A stretch of DNA of 64,000 nucleotides from NCBI GenBank assembly GCA_958295665.1, contig OY282560.1, forward strand, positions 27,517,992-27,581,991, in the 5' to 3' direction. Under the pieces are notes generated by a model. It did not search any database, was not told the origin of the DNA, and worked only from the letters and a program-made list of their open reading frames with translations. How positions within the stretch are numbered: the stretch's first letter is position 1; each line of letters starts with the position of its first letter. This document shows positions 22,291 to 32,945 of this stretch, piece by piece. The position numbers and the translations under genes were made by a program. The stretch is from Tipula vernalis. Taxonomy: Eukaryota; Arthropoda; Insecta; Diptera; Tipulidae.

Positions 22291-22925
22291 AAGACTGTAA
22301 AATATTTCATGCCTTGCAGGTGTCATAACAGATCATCCAAAGATGGTATTAAATAATGTTCGAATTCTAAATAGTGGTTAAATTCTCGTGGATCTAGCAA
22401 ATTCGAATGGATTTGTCCGGTTTCTCAATTATTACCAAATTATGTGTCCATTCAGATGGACCATTAACTTTTGTTATTATATTGGCATTCTCCATTTGCT
22501 GGAGCTTTTTTAACACTTTATCACGAATTCCTAATGGTATGCGACGAGGAGCTTTGCAGATCGGTGTTGTATCATCTTTTATTTTCAATGAGCATTTGCC
22601 AGGAAAACAACCCATACCTTCAAACACATCTTTATTTACTTGAATGAAAGATTTTACTTCTTGCAGTTGCAGCGAATTAACATTGTGAATTCGCTTAATC
22701 AAGCCCATTTCAACGCTTGACTGAAGATCAAGAATTGGTTTTGCCTCAAAATTAGACTGAATCTCAAACTTTGTAAAATATTTTTTGTCCTTATACTGAA
22801 TGTTGACAGTAATTCGAAGAATTTCGAATAATTGGTTTAGGTGAAATTGCTTCATATAAGCTTTCAGGTAAAAAGTTGACATCCGCACCACTATCCAATT
22901 TGAATTTGATTATCATATTTCCAAT
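22270..22925 (-). pseudogene. Protease end and RT fingers of Gypsy-type element 2
   Basis: Just upstream of the long frame, at about 22910-22880, the - strand reads FKLDSGADVNFLP, the retropepsin active site. The frame 22891-22394 then continues through the protease (FEIQSNFEAKPILD) into RT: CKAPRRIPLGIRDKV, a MENANIITKVNGPSEW block, and VIIEKPDKSIRIC. It is interrupted after RIC by a stop. The RT continues with LDPREFNHYLEFEHYLIPSLDDLL in another frame (about 22390-22310). This is the normal Gypsy arrangement of protease fused to RT. Confidence 0.8.
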
Positions 22926-23052
22926 TATAAATTTTCATACCATGATTTATCATGTAAATCTTTTATTACATCTACTTTGCAGTTCACCGCACTAACCGAA
23001 TCCACAAAGAATGTATCCAATGAATGACCGTTATTGTCCTCATGTGTGGTGG

Positions 23053-23365
23053 AAATCATTTTAGAATCCAATTTCCAACCCACTTGTCAAATTTCATCAT
23101 CATCAGTTAAGGAATGGCCAACTTCCATTCTACTTGGATATAATCTGGAACTTCATCCAAAAATCATTTTAGAATCCCTTTTCCAACGCACTTGTCGAAT
23201 TTCATCGTAATCGGCTTAAGAATAGCCAATTTCCACCATACTTGGCCATATTCCAGAATTTCATCCAAAAATCATTTTAGAATCGCATTTCAATCAAATG
23301 TCAAATGTCAAACTTCACTAAAATCCGTTAAGAAATGATAAGTTCCATCCAAATTTGCAGAACAT
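23053..23365 (-). repeat. Three tandem units of the 108-bp satellite
   Basis: Units begin with AAATCATTTTAGAATC at 23053, 23161 and 23269; the first two are exactly 108 bp. Each contains a CACTTGTC/TTTCAT block and a TTGG-ATAT-TCCAGAA-like block. Single or double diverged units recur at 6414, 7971, 16735 and 18185. No coding potential. Confidence 0.9.
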
Positions 23366-23764
23366 TATCGTGGGTATGGGCATATTGTCAAATATGGCCG
23401 CAAAGCTTGTAATTAACAAGGCATCCATTTCAGGACCACCTGCTGTTAACAGAATTGTAAATCATGTAGAAATTTCCTGGAACGGTCGCTTTGCCAGCTG
23501 CTCAGCCTGGAGGGGTTAAATTCAGTTAGATTGATCTGTAACTGATCGCTATTTATCCAGGAAAACGAAAGGTCGGGTGGTCAGGTATTTTATGGCAGTA
23601 TGGAGGCCTTACAATCATGGGGACGACCCATCTGAGAGATGTCTCAAAAGAGCCGGGCATAACAATAATATTTCTAACTATCCGAGTATCAAACGACTTA
23701 CGTGATATGCCATAATTATTTAATTGACAAACATCAATTAAGATCATAAAAAAAAGGTAAATAC

Positions 23765-25029
23765 TATATTCGACTACTACTTCTTGATATCTTTAAGGTG
23801 ATATATAGCCAAGACTTTCCCGTACTCATCCGCCAATTCATACGCCACATTTGCCACTGCTCTTAATACATATGCAATTTGATATTTTGGGGCAAGTTTT
23901 GCTGAATAATTTTTTCCTGCATCGCTTTGTATGAAATTCCTAGCAAAAACTTTTTGACCTACTTGAAGCTGCCGTTGTTTACTTCGTATAGGTTATATGA
24001 CTCAAAGTTTCTTCCGTAAGCTTCTTTTAGATAACGAAGAATACTGGTTTGTGCCATCGTTTGTCGATCGGCATTAAATATCCCAATTTCTTTTCCCCCA
24101 AGGTTTAGTAATGTACGTATCAATTCATATTGTGAGCCGTGTCCTATGTGGTGCTGCCCAAACATGATATAATGTGGAGACTGTTTGGTACTCTGATGTA
24201 TAGAATTACGTAGGCAAGTGCTATAGAACTGATATATTTATAAATTGGATTGAACAGAATATTTTGGAGTTCGAACTTGTTTAACCCCATATTCTTCTAA
24301 AAAACTTCGAAAGGTATTGGAGGTAAACTGGGCTCCATTATCACTTATCAGATAATCGGAAACTGAAAATAAGTCAAAAACATGTTCCTTCAAAAATAAC
24401 TTAACGTTTTTGGATGTGGCCTATCTCATTGGTTTTAACAAGGTGAACCTTGAATATTGATCAAGAACAAACAAATAGAAAACAATTTCCAGATTTTGAT
24501 CTGGGGTCTGGACCAAGGAAGTCAATATATATTCTCTCCAAAGTACGAGTAGCTTCTACATATTTCCCCATAGCCGGTCGGGTCACGTAATTTACGGGTT
24601 TAGAAACTCTACATATCTTACATTGTTTAATGTAATTTGAAACATCGTTACACATTCCGGGGCAAAAAATTGTCTTCGCAAATATTCTAAAGTTTTTACA
24701 AGTCCAAGGTGAGCAGCAGAGGGAGGACCGTGTGCCTCTACTATTATAGAGGTTACTAACGTTTTAGGAATGTACAGTTTCCACTGAGGCAAATCGTTAT
24801 AAGGATTTTGCGTTCCAAATGAAGAATTATAAAAAATCCGATCATTAACCACTTTAAAATTAAGATTTACTTCCGGTTTGTTTTTAAGCTTTTCTAATAA
24901 GTCTTGGCATTCAGGATCGAGGAAAACATCTGAATTAAGGTCTACACTACAAGTCTCAAGTAAATAACAATTAGGGTTGAAGTTAACAAAAAGTTCATCG
25001 GCATGCTTTCGCGACAGAGCATCCGGCAC
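23765..25029 (-). pseudogene. Integrase region of Gypsy-type element 3
   Basis: 25029-24592 begins with MPDALSRK (end of the RNase H region) and continues to AHLGLVKTLEYLRRQFFAPE, the zinc-binding helix. A frameshift at about 24655 moves to a frame with YIKQCKICRVSKP and ERIYIDFLGPDP, which holds the first catalytic Asp. At about 24350 a third frame reads YLISDNGAQFTS with the second Asp. 24165-23959 gives MFGQHHIGHGSQYELIRTL and an ILRYLKEAYGRN block, and about 23950-23765 gives a KLAPKYQIA segment and a final ELADEYGKV-like strand. The domain is nearly full length but split over at least four frames. Confidence 0.82.
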
Positions 25030-25858
25030 TACATTTTCGGATCCCTTCCGATATTCTATCTTAAAATTGAAGCCCTGTCATTTTAAAGACCACCGCGCCA
25101 GCCGACCAGTTAGCTCTTTTTGATTTATTAACCAGGTCAAACTGGCGTGGTCTGTTATTACAGTAAATTCAAATCCCTCAACGTAATGCCTAAATTTTTT
25201 TATGCTTCACACTGTATGAAAAAGGGGCGATTAAAATTTGGATGGCACAAAACCGGTGCAGTGATAACGATTCCTTGAGTGAAACGAATGATTTTTGAGC
25301 TTCATCATTCCATATAAATTTTTTCGTTTTTTTAATTGTAAAGGTCTGTAAGTGCCGCAGTCACATCCGAATAATTTCGAATGAATCGTCTATACCAGCC
25401 GATCATGCCCAAAAATCCCCGAAATTGACGAAGGTTTTTCGGAGGTGGATAGTTCGTCATTGCAGCTACTTTATTCATATCTGGCTTTAGGACACAGATT
25501 AGTAATTTTACTCAATAGTTCTAGGTGCTCGTCGAATGATTCAGATGTTACCAGCAAATCATCTAAGTAAAACATTATGATGTAGTTCATACGGTATAAC
25601 TTTATCCATGAGCCTGCACATTGTCTGAGGAGCATTGCAAAGCCCGAATGGCATGACGGTAAACTAGTCACACCCCTCATCTAAGGGGATTTGCCAAAAC
25701 GCTTCTTTTGGTTTTATACTTGAAATATACCTCGTTTTGTCTAGCCGACCAAGTAACCCTTCAATGTGAGGTAATGGATAAGCCGCCTTCACTGTAACCG
25801 CATTTACCTTTTTTGCATCAAGGCACAAACGGACTTTGCCATTGGCTTTCCTCACCAA
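25030..25858 (-). pseudogene. Reverse transcriptase and eroded RNase H of Gypsy-type element 3
   Basis: 25858-25664 carries the fingers: RKANGKVRLCLDAKKVN and YPLPHIEGLLGRL. Where other Gypsy elements have the first catalytic Asp (S-x-I-D-L), this copy reads SSIKPKEAFWQIPL, so the Asp is lost. 25680-25471 holds AMLLRQC (from a PFGLxNAP-type block) and FYLDDLLVTS with both catalytic Asp residues. Downstream, about 25450-25040, frames contain LRQFRGFLGMIGWYRRFI (connection) and fragments of RNase H interrupted by stops. The loss of one catalytic Asp shows that inactivation here also touched the active site. Confidence 0.8.
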
Positions 25859-26189
25859 TGTGACAGGCGAACTCTATGAACTATAGCTTTCTTCAATCAC
25901 ACCTAGAGCGAGCATACGATCTAATTCTTGATATAGTTAGGAACCGCGTCACTTACATCGTTTTAATGCGTCAAAATTTGAGTTTTTCCTAAACCTAAAA
26001 TTTCAGATGATAAAAATTCCTTTATTACTAGGTCGAGCCTCGACTTTTGTGACTGTGACAAATCATGGAAGATTAGTTCAGAACCAGCCATATTAGCAGA
26101 AGAAACCGGTTCATTAACTTCGGTGGGTTGGTTTAGTTGACTTGATGGAACGTGAATTTTTAATCCAAACGCTCTCCAGAAATCAACCC

Positions 26190-26495
26190 CTATAAGTAGA
26201 GATTTTGGGTAAGATTTGGTGCTAAGTGTAAGGTCAGGAAGCGGGTCTGATTCATAAATGTTACGGGCACTCTAATATGGCCTAAAATACTCTCTGAAGA
26301 GCCGCTAGCAGTTTTAACTGAAGATCTTAAATGATGAAATTTTACATTGGGCCAATTCCGAAACCTTTCGCTTCCACAGCCTAACACTGATACGTTTGCC
26401 CCACTATCCAATAAACCAATTTGCTTTTCGCCCAATATTTGAAGTTCTGCGTAAGGTCCACCATCTGCAGAGTTGTTTATTAGAGATTCAGCCAA
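26190..26495 (-). pseudogene. Aspartic protease of Gypsy-type element 3
   Basis: A 101-residue frame with GEKQIGLLDSGANVSVLG, the retropepsin D-S-G-A motif. It is followed by VKTASGSSESILGHIRVPV and a hydrophobic LTLHLAPNL strand, the usual order of this fold. It is separated from RT by about 330 bp in which frames give KPTEVNEPV-like linker sequence and stops. As part of Pol it would process Gag-Pol. Confidence 0.78.
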
Positions 26496-26598
26496 TAGTT
26501 GTTTATATTTTTTCCAATTATACCAAAAATTTTTAACTCTTCCTGATTTTGATTGATTTGGTCCTGAATCGAGAGAGTAATTCTTTCGTATTGGATGC

Positions 26599-27696
26599 TT
26601 AATCCCGAGAAGTCCTCATCTCTGGTTTGTGTTGTTCTGGTTTGGCTGTCGTTACTTTTGGAGGGCAGGCACAGCTTATCCCTGCCCCCTTGGTGGCATT
26701 TCCCGAATTACGCTTACTATTAGTGCAATATGGTTTAAGTACCCCTGGAGTACCACAACCAAAACAAAATTTTTGTTTTAAAGGAACCGTGCAATTTTTG
26801 AAAATATGGTCAGATTGGTAACAATTCCAACATCCCTCATTTACCTTAGCTGCAAATTTCCTGTTGGTAAACAAGTTTGTAAACGCACAAATTTCTTCGT
26901 CGTAATCTACGGGTGACAATAAATCATCAGATTGTTCATTGGAAGTAACTAGTTCATTGACTTGACGTCGCTGGCACATCATTTCGGGAATAAACCCAGT
27001 TCTAGTCCAAGTATCTTCGAAAGTCACACATAACTGAACCATTTGTTCTACTGTTGGAAAATGTCTGTCTACTAATTTGTCTTGCAACCCTGCTCTCATG
27101 TTTCGGCGTATTGTATACATCAGCTGAGTATCCGACAAAGGAACTTCAAATTGGAGGGACAAGGATAGCATATCATCATAAAAATCTTGATATGGTTCCC
27201 GGAATCGTTGCTTACGTGAATCCAAAATGTGCCGGAGATTATCGTCTGTTTAACGGTCTTGGAACCTTTTAATTATGTCATCTCTTATCTTCAACCAATT
27301 CACACCCGGATTCTTTTCAATATATATCCAATACCATTCATGTGCTATCCCTTTAAGTATATAACTAATATCATTGATCAATTGTTCAAATGGCAACTTG
27401 TTAGCTTCAGCTAAATGTTCAAGCTTAAACATAAATCTTTTCACAGCCGAACTCTTTGGCGAACCGTCAAAGGTTATGTTCCATTTCGTAACGTTGTGTT
27501 GAAGATAACTATATTTACCTTCAGGTTGACTATTTTGGATCGTAAGTAAGTTTTGACGTTGCTGATTAGGTGAACGATTTGGAAACATTTCATCACTTTG
27601 ATGTGGGTGGTCCGAACTTAATCCAGGGATGTTAAACGTATTTTGATTATCGAAGGATATCAGTTCTTTTTCCATGCGTTTAGCCTGTTTAATCAT
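26599..27696 (-). pseudogene. gag of Gypsy-type element 3
   Basis: 27696-27250 encodes the N-terminal and capsid part, with KWNITFDGSPKSSAV, FMFKLEHLAEANKLPFEQL and a HEWYW block typical of Ty3/Gypsy capsids. A frameshift at about 27240 leads into 27225-26599: REPYQDFYDDML, an IRRNMRAGLQDKL helix and two zinc knuckles. The first (CWNCYQSDHIFKNC) is a complete CX2CX4HX4C. In the second (CFGCGTPGVLKPYC) the His is replaced by Val, so zinc binding there would be impaired. The gag would form particles and bind RNA. One frameshift is the only major break. Confidence 0.85.
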
Positions 27697-27822
27697 AGCA
27701 GACTTAGAGGGGCCGGGTTTAGAATTTGATTATCGTTTCTTTATTGCTAGTTGGCACTTCAACAGAGTTTATCTTCAAGTCCCATTATTGCGATTTGGAA
27801 GGTGTATTAACGATAGAAATAA

Positions 27823-28640
27823 AGGGTGACTCAAAATTAACGCAAAATTTGAATTTGCCACCATTTGTACAGCAAACTGTTGGCAACCCTGGAAAAAAAC
27901 AATTTGACAGCTGAGTTTAGGGTTGATAAAAATGGAGCGTTACATGATACAACAACGTGTTTTCATTATTGAACAATATCTCAAAAATAATGAAAGTTTG
28001 GCGGTCACAGTTCGAAAATTTCATACAAAATATGGTCGGAATAGTGTTTTATCATTGTCAACTGTCACGAGGTTAATTGAAAAATTGAGGGAGACTGGAT
28101 CAGTTAGAGTCGCTGAAAAGACTGATCACCCAAAAACAAGCCGTTCAGAGTGTTGGTGAAAATCCCAGAACATCAATTCGTCGTCATCGACTATAATTGC
28201 AAATTTCAAGAAGCTCTCTGCAGCGTATACTCATAAAAGATCTGTATCTCCATCCTTACAAAATTCAACTAACCCAATAACTGATGCCTAATGACCATGC
28301 AGTGCATGTGGTGGTGAAGCACATTTCCACCTTGATGGCTGTGTTAATCGCCAAAATTGTCGTGTTTGGGGTTCGGAGAACACACATGTGATTGTTGAAA
28401 AACAAATGCATCCACAACGAGACAATGTTTGGTGCGGATTTTGGGCTGGAGACATCATTGGACCATACTTTTTTGAAAACGAGCCTTGTGAAACAATTCA
28501 ATTACTGCATGAGATTTATTCCTGGTCGTGTACTCTCTCGTTTCAATGCTTCAATTGACTTTAAATTTTGTAAACAAATAGGTGATCATAAACATGGACC
28601 CAAAAGTTAGCACAAAGTGCTTATTAATAAAATCTATCTT
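27823..28640 (+). mobile_element. mariner/IS630-family element, internally deleted
   Basis: 27923-28159 encodes an N-terminal helix-turn-helix with QRVFIIEQYLKN, TVRKFHTKYGRN and IEKLRETGSVR, the DNA-binding start of mariner-family transposases. After frame changes the + strand continues with ISRSSLQRILIKDLYLHPYK (second HTH/linker), a FGVRRTHM-like block and DFGLETSL, which in another frame reads FWAGDIIGPYFFENE. It then jumps to FIPGRVLSR near the end. The middle, where the catalytic Asp and the QQDGA-type block should be, is missing. The left terminus may be GGGTGACTCAAAATT at 27823; the matching right terminus was not found. Confidence 0.75.
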
Positions 28641-30640
28641 AGTACTATCTTTGAGGCAAACAAACATAACAAAAATATACGACAGTTTGGAGTCCTCGTA
28701 ACCTAATTCTTCGAGAAATGTGAAAATCTGGAAAATCTGGAAATTTTTACGCGATTACAATATTTTCCCAATTTTACATTGTTATAGTGGGGAAGGTGGG
28801 GTGTCGGTCAAAAAAGTTGTTTTATTTGTTTGCGTTGCTCGAATGGTCCACAGAGATGCCCCGTCCAGACTGAAGCATTGAGGAAAGAATTATATCAGCC
28901 AAATCCCCTTTGTTCACATAATATTGTGATATGAACAATTGGCACAAATCTTCACAAAGATATTTTGAACTTTGTGGCTGCTCTCTGAATGGAGTAATTT
29001 AAATTTTTAAGGATTTTTAACAGTATACTGGAGATGTACAAATGGAGCTAATCCTTAAAAGTTGAAGATGCAAAATGGCGAATATGCGATTTTGATGTGG
29101 GGAAGGAAAGGAGTCTCTAAATTCAAGAAACCCCATGATATTTCCCCTGCTGAAAATAACATAAAATGTTGTAAACAGTGAATGGGTGGTTTTGCGGCAT
29201 ATAAGGGACGGTTTGTGGGGAAAATGTCGTTCTAGGAGTCGGTTAGACCCAATTATTTTTTTGTATATTTTTAAAATATTCAGAAATGTAAAAATTTAAA
29301 TATTTATTTGCAGTTTCCCATAATTTTGTGTTAACTTTTAATGTTTAGCTAATACTCAAACCATTTTTCTGCACTACTTTGTTTTCAGCTTTTAAAATGA
29401 AATTTCAGAATTACTAAATCCGTCGAAATTTTAGAATTACTAAGGGTTTTTGATCACACAGCACACACAGCGGGCACACAGCAAAATCGATCGATTTTCT
29501 ACTTTTGAGATTTAACTTAAATTTAGACTTCGACTTATTAAGGTGTACCGAAGAACCAGATTTCTAGAGGTCAGATGAGCATTTGTTTACTTGTACTTAA
29601 ACTACTTGTGAACCCACATAAAGCTCCTATATTCCGACGGTAGGACAGGGAATCGAAGAAAGAATAGAAGCATCAAGTTTTATGGAAGAGAGGAGAGTGA
29701 AAGGTTTATACCGTACACGATCAAACACCTTCAAAATGTTAAGCAACACCCTTATTTGACTATCTGAATGGTATGTTTGTGGTAACCGACCATTAAGTTC
29801 CTCTCCAAGTAAGAATCGGATGTAGTTCTTCCTTTTCTGGACGTCTTTGTGAGGAAAATGAAGAGATATTCTATTTCAGAACCTACCTAAAACTTACCAA
29901 CTCTAAGCGTTGTACTGGGACTGGCACATAAAAATGTAATGATGTTCCACACCCATCTAGCCTACAAAATATATATAGGATATCGTATACCAAATGTGAT
30001 AAGAAGAATTGCGGGCAGACGAATGCAGGAACACCCTTTAGCAATGAAAAAATAAGGAACGTCATTAATTGAGTTGGTCGTACATATGTTGCGACCTCAC
30101 CAGATTAACGATAGATACTTCTTTAAAAAAAAATCGCGGTGGACGTTTTTTTTCTACACAGCCGTAGGTGTTTTGCGTGACAACATTTATAAGCTGTGAG
30201 AGAAATGATAGACGGTAGAGGTTTAAAACAAATTTCAATTTTTAAAACAACAACTTTTAGTCTATGACTTTCTTCGAGCATGAAACTGCTTATCTTCAAG
30301 TTTCTTTCTTTCGCCACGATGGTGGCGTGGTGCACTCCGATTATATTATGCGTGAGACATGAAGCCGAAGGCTACAACCTACTAATTAGGTAGTAGTCAA
30401 TTACCTAGTAATTGCATGCGTCCAAAGGCCAATTTTCGAGTGGCTCACTTTTTCGAACATGAGGCCTTAAGACTTTGTCACGTTTATAAAAGCATTCAAT
30501 ATTGAATGGATTCCGAGCCCCCTATTCCCTTGGAATATTGTAGAAATGGAAGAATTACATTCTAATTTTAAAGTTAAGTTTTTTTTTTTGCTTCAGTAAA
30601 AATATTTTTATTAATTCCAACAGACAGTGCGCGATTCTGC
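28640..30640. other. Unassigned 2-kb stretch
   Basis: No domain, splice pair or repeat family recognised. It contains GGGGAAGGTGGGG at about 28790. Short open frames on - (30065-29883 and 30335-30123) show no recognised motifs and are not called. Confidence 0.4.
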
Positions 30641-30644
30641 GAAA

Positions 30645-30727
30645 TTCTGGAAAAGCAAGATTTAATGTTGAAATAGTCTGGAAAACGGTTCATTTCAATT
30701 TTAAAATTAAATCTTGCTTTTCCAGAA
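30645..30727. repeat. 83-nt hairpin with perfect 21-bp arms
   Basis: The arms at 30645-30665 and 30707-30727 are exact reverse complements (first half TTCTGGAAAAGC, inner end GATTTAA) around a 41-nt loop. A related CTTGCTTGCCTGG string at about 30900 suggests a repeat family. Size and pairing are like a short MITE core or a small-RNA precursor. Confidence 0.7.
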
Positions 30728-31011
30728 AATTTTAACAGTCTTGAAAATAATTGTTGGGCTGTTATTTCTTAACCGATGTTTGGGCGATATTGTTTCTGTA
30801 TCTATTAAATTTTCGGGGTGATATTTATGTTACTAACTTTTTATAGCAACACGTTTGTTTCCTGCAACCGTTAAATGATCGCTGTATCTCATTTAAATCT
30901 TGCTTGCCTGGCGGAATCTGGATATAACGTTCTTTATTAATTAAACAATTAAATCTTGATTAAAGCAGTTTTTGTCGGTGTGGTTCGAAGTCATCATGAC
31001 CGATCCAAGTA

Positions 31012-31390
31012 TTGTTACGTTTTCGCTTTGTCAACCTTGGTATGACTCACTAATATCATAAGTACCACTATATCCACCTTATCTTCACAAAATCACTAAA
31101 ATTCATTTGTTACACTTTCGCACTATTTAATTGTTACTTTTTTATTTCACTATTATCACTTTATAATAAAAGGCACTCTTTAATCTTCAATTTACCTCTG
31201 TTACGTACCAAATAATTATTCAACATCAAATGCCTAAATTTATATACCAAAATGTGCAATTAAAAACGATCCAGAATGTTCGCTTTTCTATGATTCCGGC
31301 ATAATTATAATTCGCCTAAATGTCGTTATAGTTTAAACTAAAATGTAGCATATTTTGCTATTAACCACCAGGCGGCTATCATCTGGAGGA
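31012..31390 (-). repeat. Diverged LTR-like unit U1
   Basis: Begins TGTTACGTTTTCGC like units U2 and U4 and shares the TTTAATCTTC and TTACC-AAATA strings. It has a reversed TATA-like TTTATATACC at about 31239. It is more diverged than U2-U5. Confidence 0.5.
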
Positions 31391-31396
31391 GATACT

Positions 31397-31656
31397 TGTA
31401 GTGTTTTTTTATTCGCTCCGGATAGCTGCTATCGAGAGCCGTCATTTTTATACGCCTAAATTTAAATTTGACGCGCTATTTATTGGTAAACTAAACTTAT
31501 TTAACATCAAACTATCATTTTTAATACAATTATTTAGCGAAAACTTGATATAACAAATATTTGGCTCTACCTATTTATACGGAGCGCTATCCGGAGCCAT
31601 TTTTCATATGACGGCTCTCGATAGCTGCTATCCGGAGCGAATAAAAAAACACTACA
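31397..31656. mobile_element. 260-bp MITE with 49-bp terminal inverted repeats
   Basis: The ends TGTAGTGTTTTTTTATTCGC and GCGAATAAAAAAACACTACA are reverse complements, and pairing continues through GGATAGC, GCTATC and GAGAGCCGTCAT to about 49 bp with one or two mismatches. The AT-rich core has no coding capacity. It lies directly against LTR-like unit U2. The transposase family is not assigned. Confidence 0.85.
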
Positions 31657-31658
31657 AT

Positions 31659-32167
31659 TGTTACGTTTTTGCCTTGTCAATCAAGGTTCGAATCACTGGA
31701 TTGTGAATAATCCAATATCAATTCAATTTATCACCAACGAATTTATTTATTTAGCACAAGAATTATTACAACACAATTTCAATATAATTTATTAATTTTA
31801 ATTCACAAAATCATTTGATATAAATTATTCGCACAATTTTACTGTGCACTTATAATTTTTATTTCGCACTTCGACACTTTTTAAATCACTTTTTAATTCC
31901 TTTTTAATCTTCACACTGTCGCTTACCAAATACTACTAATCCTTACAAGTTTACACTATCGCGTTCCAAATTCAAATAATCCAATTCGATCTCGTTCGCC
32001 CTTTTATATACACAAACCAAACTTCTCGAAAGTTCATGACTTTTCCAGTACTAATAGTGTAGAAACATTTAGAACAATTTTTATCATGGAAAATTCCATT
32101 TTAGTACAGTTAGACATCAAGCTATTAATTTAACTTATTCTATTATACAATAGGTGTCAACGTCACA
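31659..32167 (-). repeat. LTR-like unit U2
   Basis: On + it begins TGTTACGTTTTTGCC and ends AGGTGTCAACGTCACA, so both ends are TG...CA. It contains a reversed TTTTATATACACAAACC block (TATA-like in the - sense), a CATGGAAAATTCCATTTTAG block and CTTATTCTATTATAC. It faces U3 head to head with only 10 bp between. Confidence 0.7.
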
Positions 32168-32177
32168 TTATTGTTAC

Positions 32178-32515
32178 TGTGACGGTGGCACCTATTGTGT
32201 AATAGAAGAAGTTAAATGAATAGCTCAATGTTTACTGTACTAAAATGGAATTTTCCATGATATAAATTGTAACGTAATGTTTCTACGCTATTCTAACTGG
32301 AAAAGTCATGAGCTTTCTAGAAGTTTGGTTTGTGTATATAAAAAGGCAAACGAAGTCGAATTGGATTAGTGATATTTGGTAAGCGATAGTATAAAGATTA
32401 AAAAGTAATTAAAAAGTGATTTAAAAAGTGTTTTTGTGCGAAATAAACATTAAAAGTGATCAGTAAAATTTGAGAATAATTTATATAAAGTGATTTTGTG
32501 AATTTTTACGTAACA
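32178..32515 (+). repeat. LTR-like unit U3 with TATA and poly-A-like signals
   Basis: Begins TGTGACGGTGGCACC and ends TTTTACGTAACA. It carries GTGTATATAAAAAGGC (about 32332), a likely TATA box, and AATAAA about 105 bp downstream, the order expected in an LTR. The sequence is the inverse of the corresponding parts of U2, U4 and U5. Confidence 0.65.
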
Positions 32516-32519
32516 TTAC

Positions 32520-32945
32520 TGTTACGATTTTGCCTTGTCACTCAAGGTTCATATCACTGGATTGTGAATAATACAAAATCAATTTAATTTATCACCAACG
32601 ATAAATTTATTACAAAACAGTTTATCGATAAAAATTGCCAAAATCACTTTAAATAATTTTCACACAATTTTACTGTACACTCATAAATTTTATTTCGCAC
32701 TACAACGCTTTTAAATCACTTTTTAATTCCTTTTATTCTTTACACTATCGCTTACCAAATATTACTAATCCAATTTGACTTCGTTCGCCGTTTTATATAC
32801 ACAAACCAAACTTTTAGAAAGCTTATGATTTTTCTAGTTAGAATAGTGTAGAACAATTTTATCATGGAAAATTCCATTTTAGTACAGTTTAACATTGAGC
32901 TATTAATTTAACTTATTCTATTATACACTAGGTGTCACCGTTACA
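32520..32945 (-). repeat. LTR-like unit U4
   Basis: Begins TGTTACGATTTTGCC and ends GGTGTCACCGTTACA on +. It shares all internal blocks with U2, but about 80 bp are missing from the first half. Confidence 0.7.

Larger units (their letters stand above)
20342..22985 (-). mobile_element. Gypsy-type LTR retrotransposon 2, internal fragment
   Basis: Protease, RT, RNase H and integrase remnants follow one another on - in Gypsy order. No gag and no LTRs are recognisable on either side. The upstream (right) end runs into the 108-bp satellite at 23053 and the downstream end lies near the last integrase codon at 20345. The copy is thus truncated at both ends and internally deleted. Confidence 0.85.
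23550..27715 (-). mobile_element. Gypsy-type LTR retrotransposon 3, internal region
   Basis: A 4.1-kb run on - contains gag with zinc knuckles, protease, RT, an eroded RNase H, the zinc-binding and catalytic part of integrase and a long C-terminal end. The order is Gypsy-type. No LTRs are recognised: the left end passes into the satellite at 23053-23365 and the right end into a mariner-family remnant at about 27823. Every domain is interrupted by frameshifts or stops. The family differs from elements 1 and 2, but its gag resembles the + strand gag at 50735-51697. Confidence 0.87.

Noticed and set aside
23053..23365. CRISPR-like array (three regularly spaced units)
   Set aside because: Units repeat over their whole length with no distinct spacers, and the DNA is eukaryotic. 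It is a satellite.
29883..30335. Short - strand frames of 60 and 70 residues
   Set aside because: No recognisable motif, no splice context and AT-driven composition.
31676..31700. tRNA-like B-box (GGTTCGAATC) in LTR-like unit U2
   Set aside because: No A-box, cloverleaf or anticodon arm around it, and sister units have mutated versions. Treated as LTR-like sequence.
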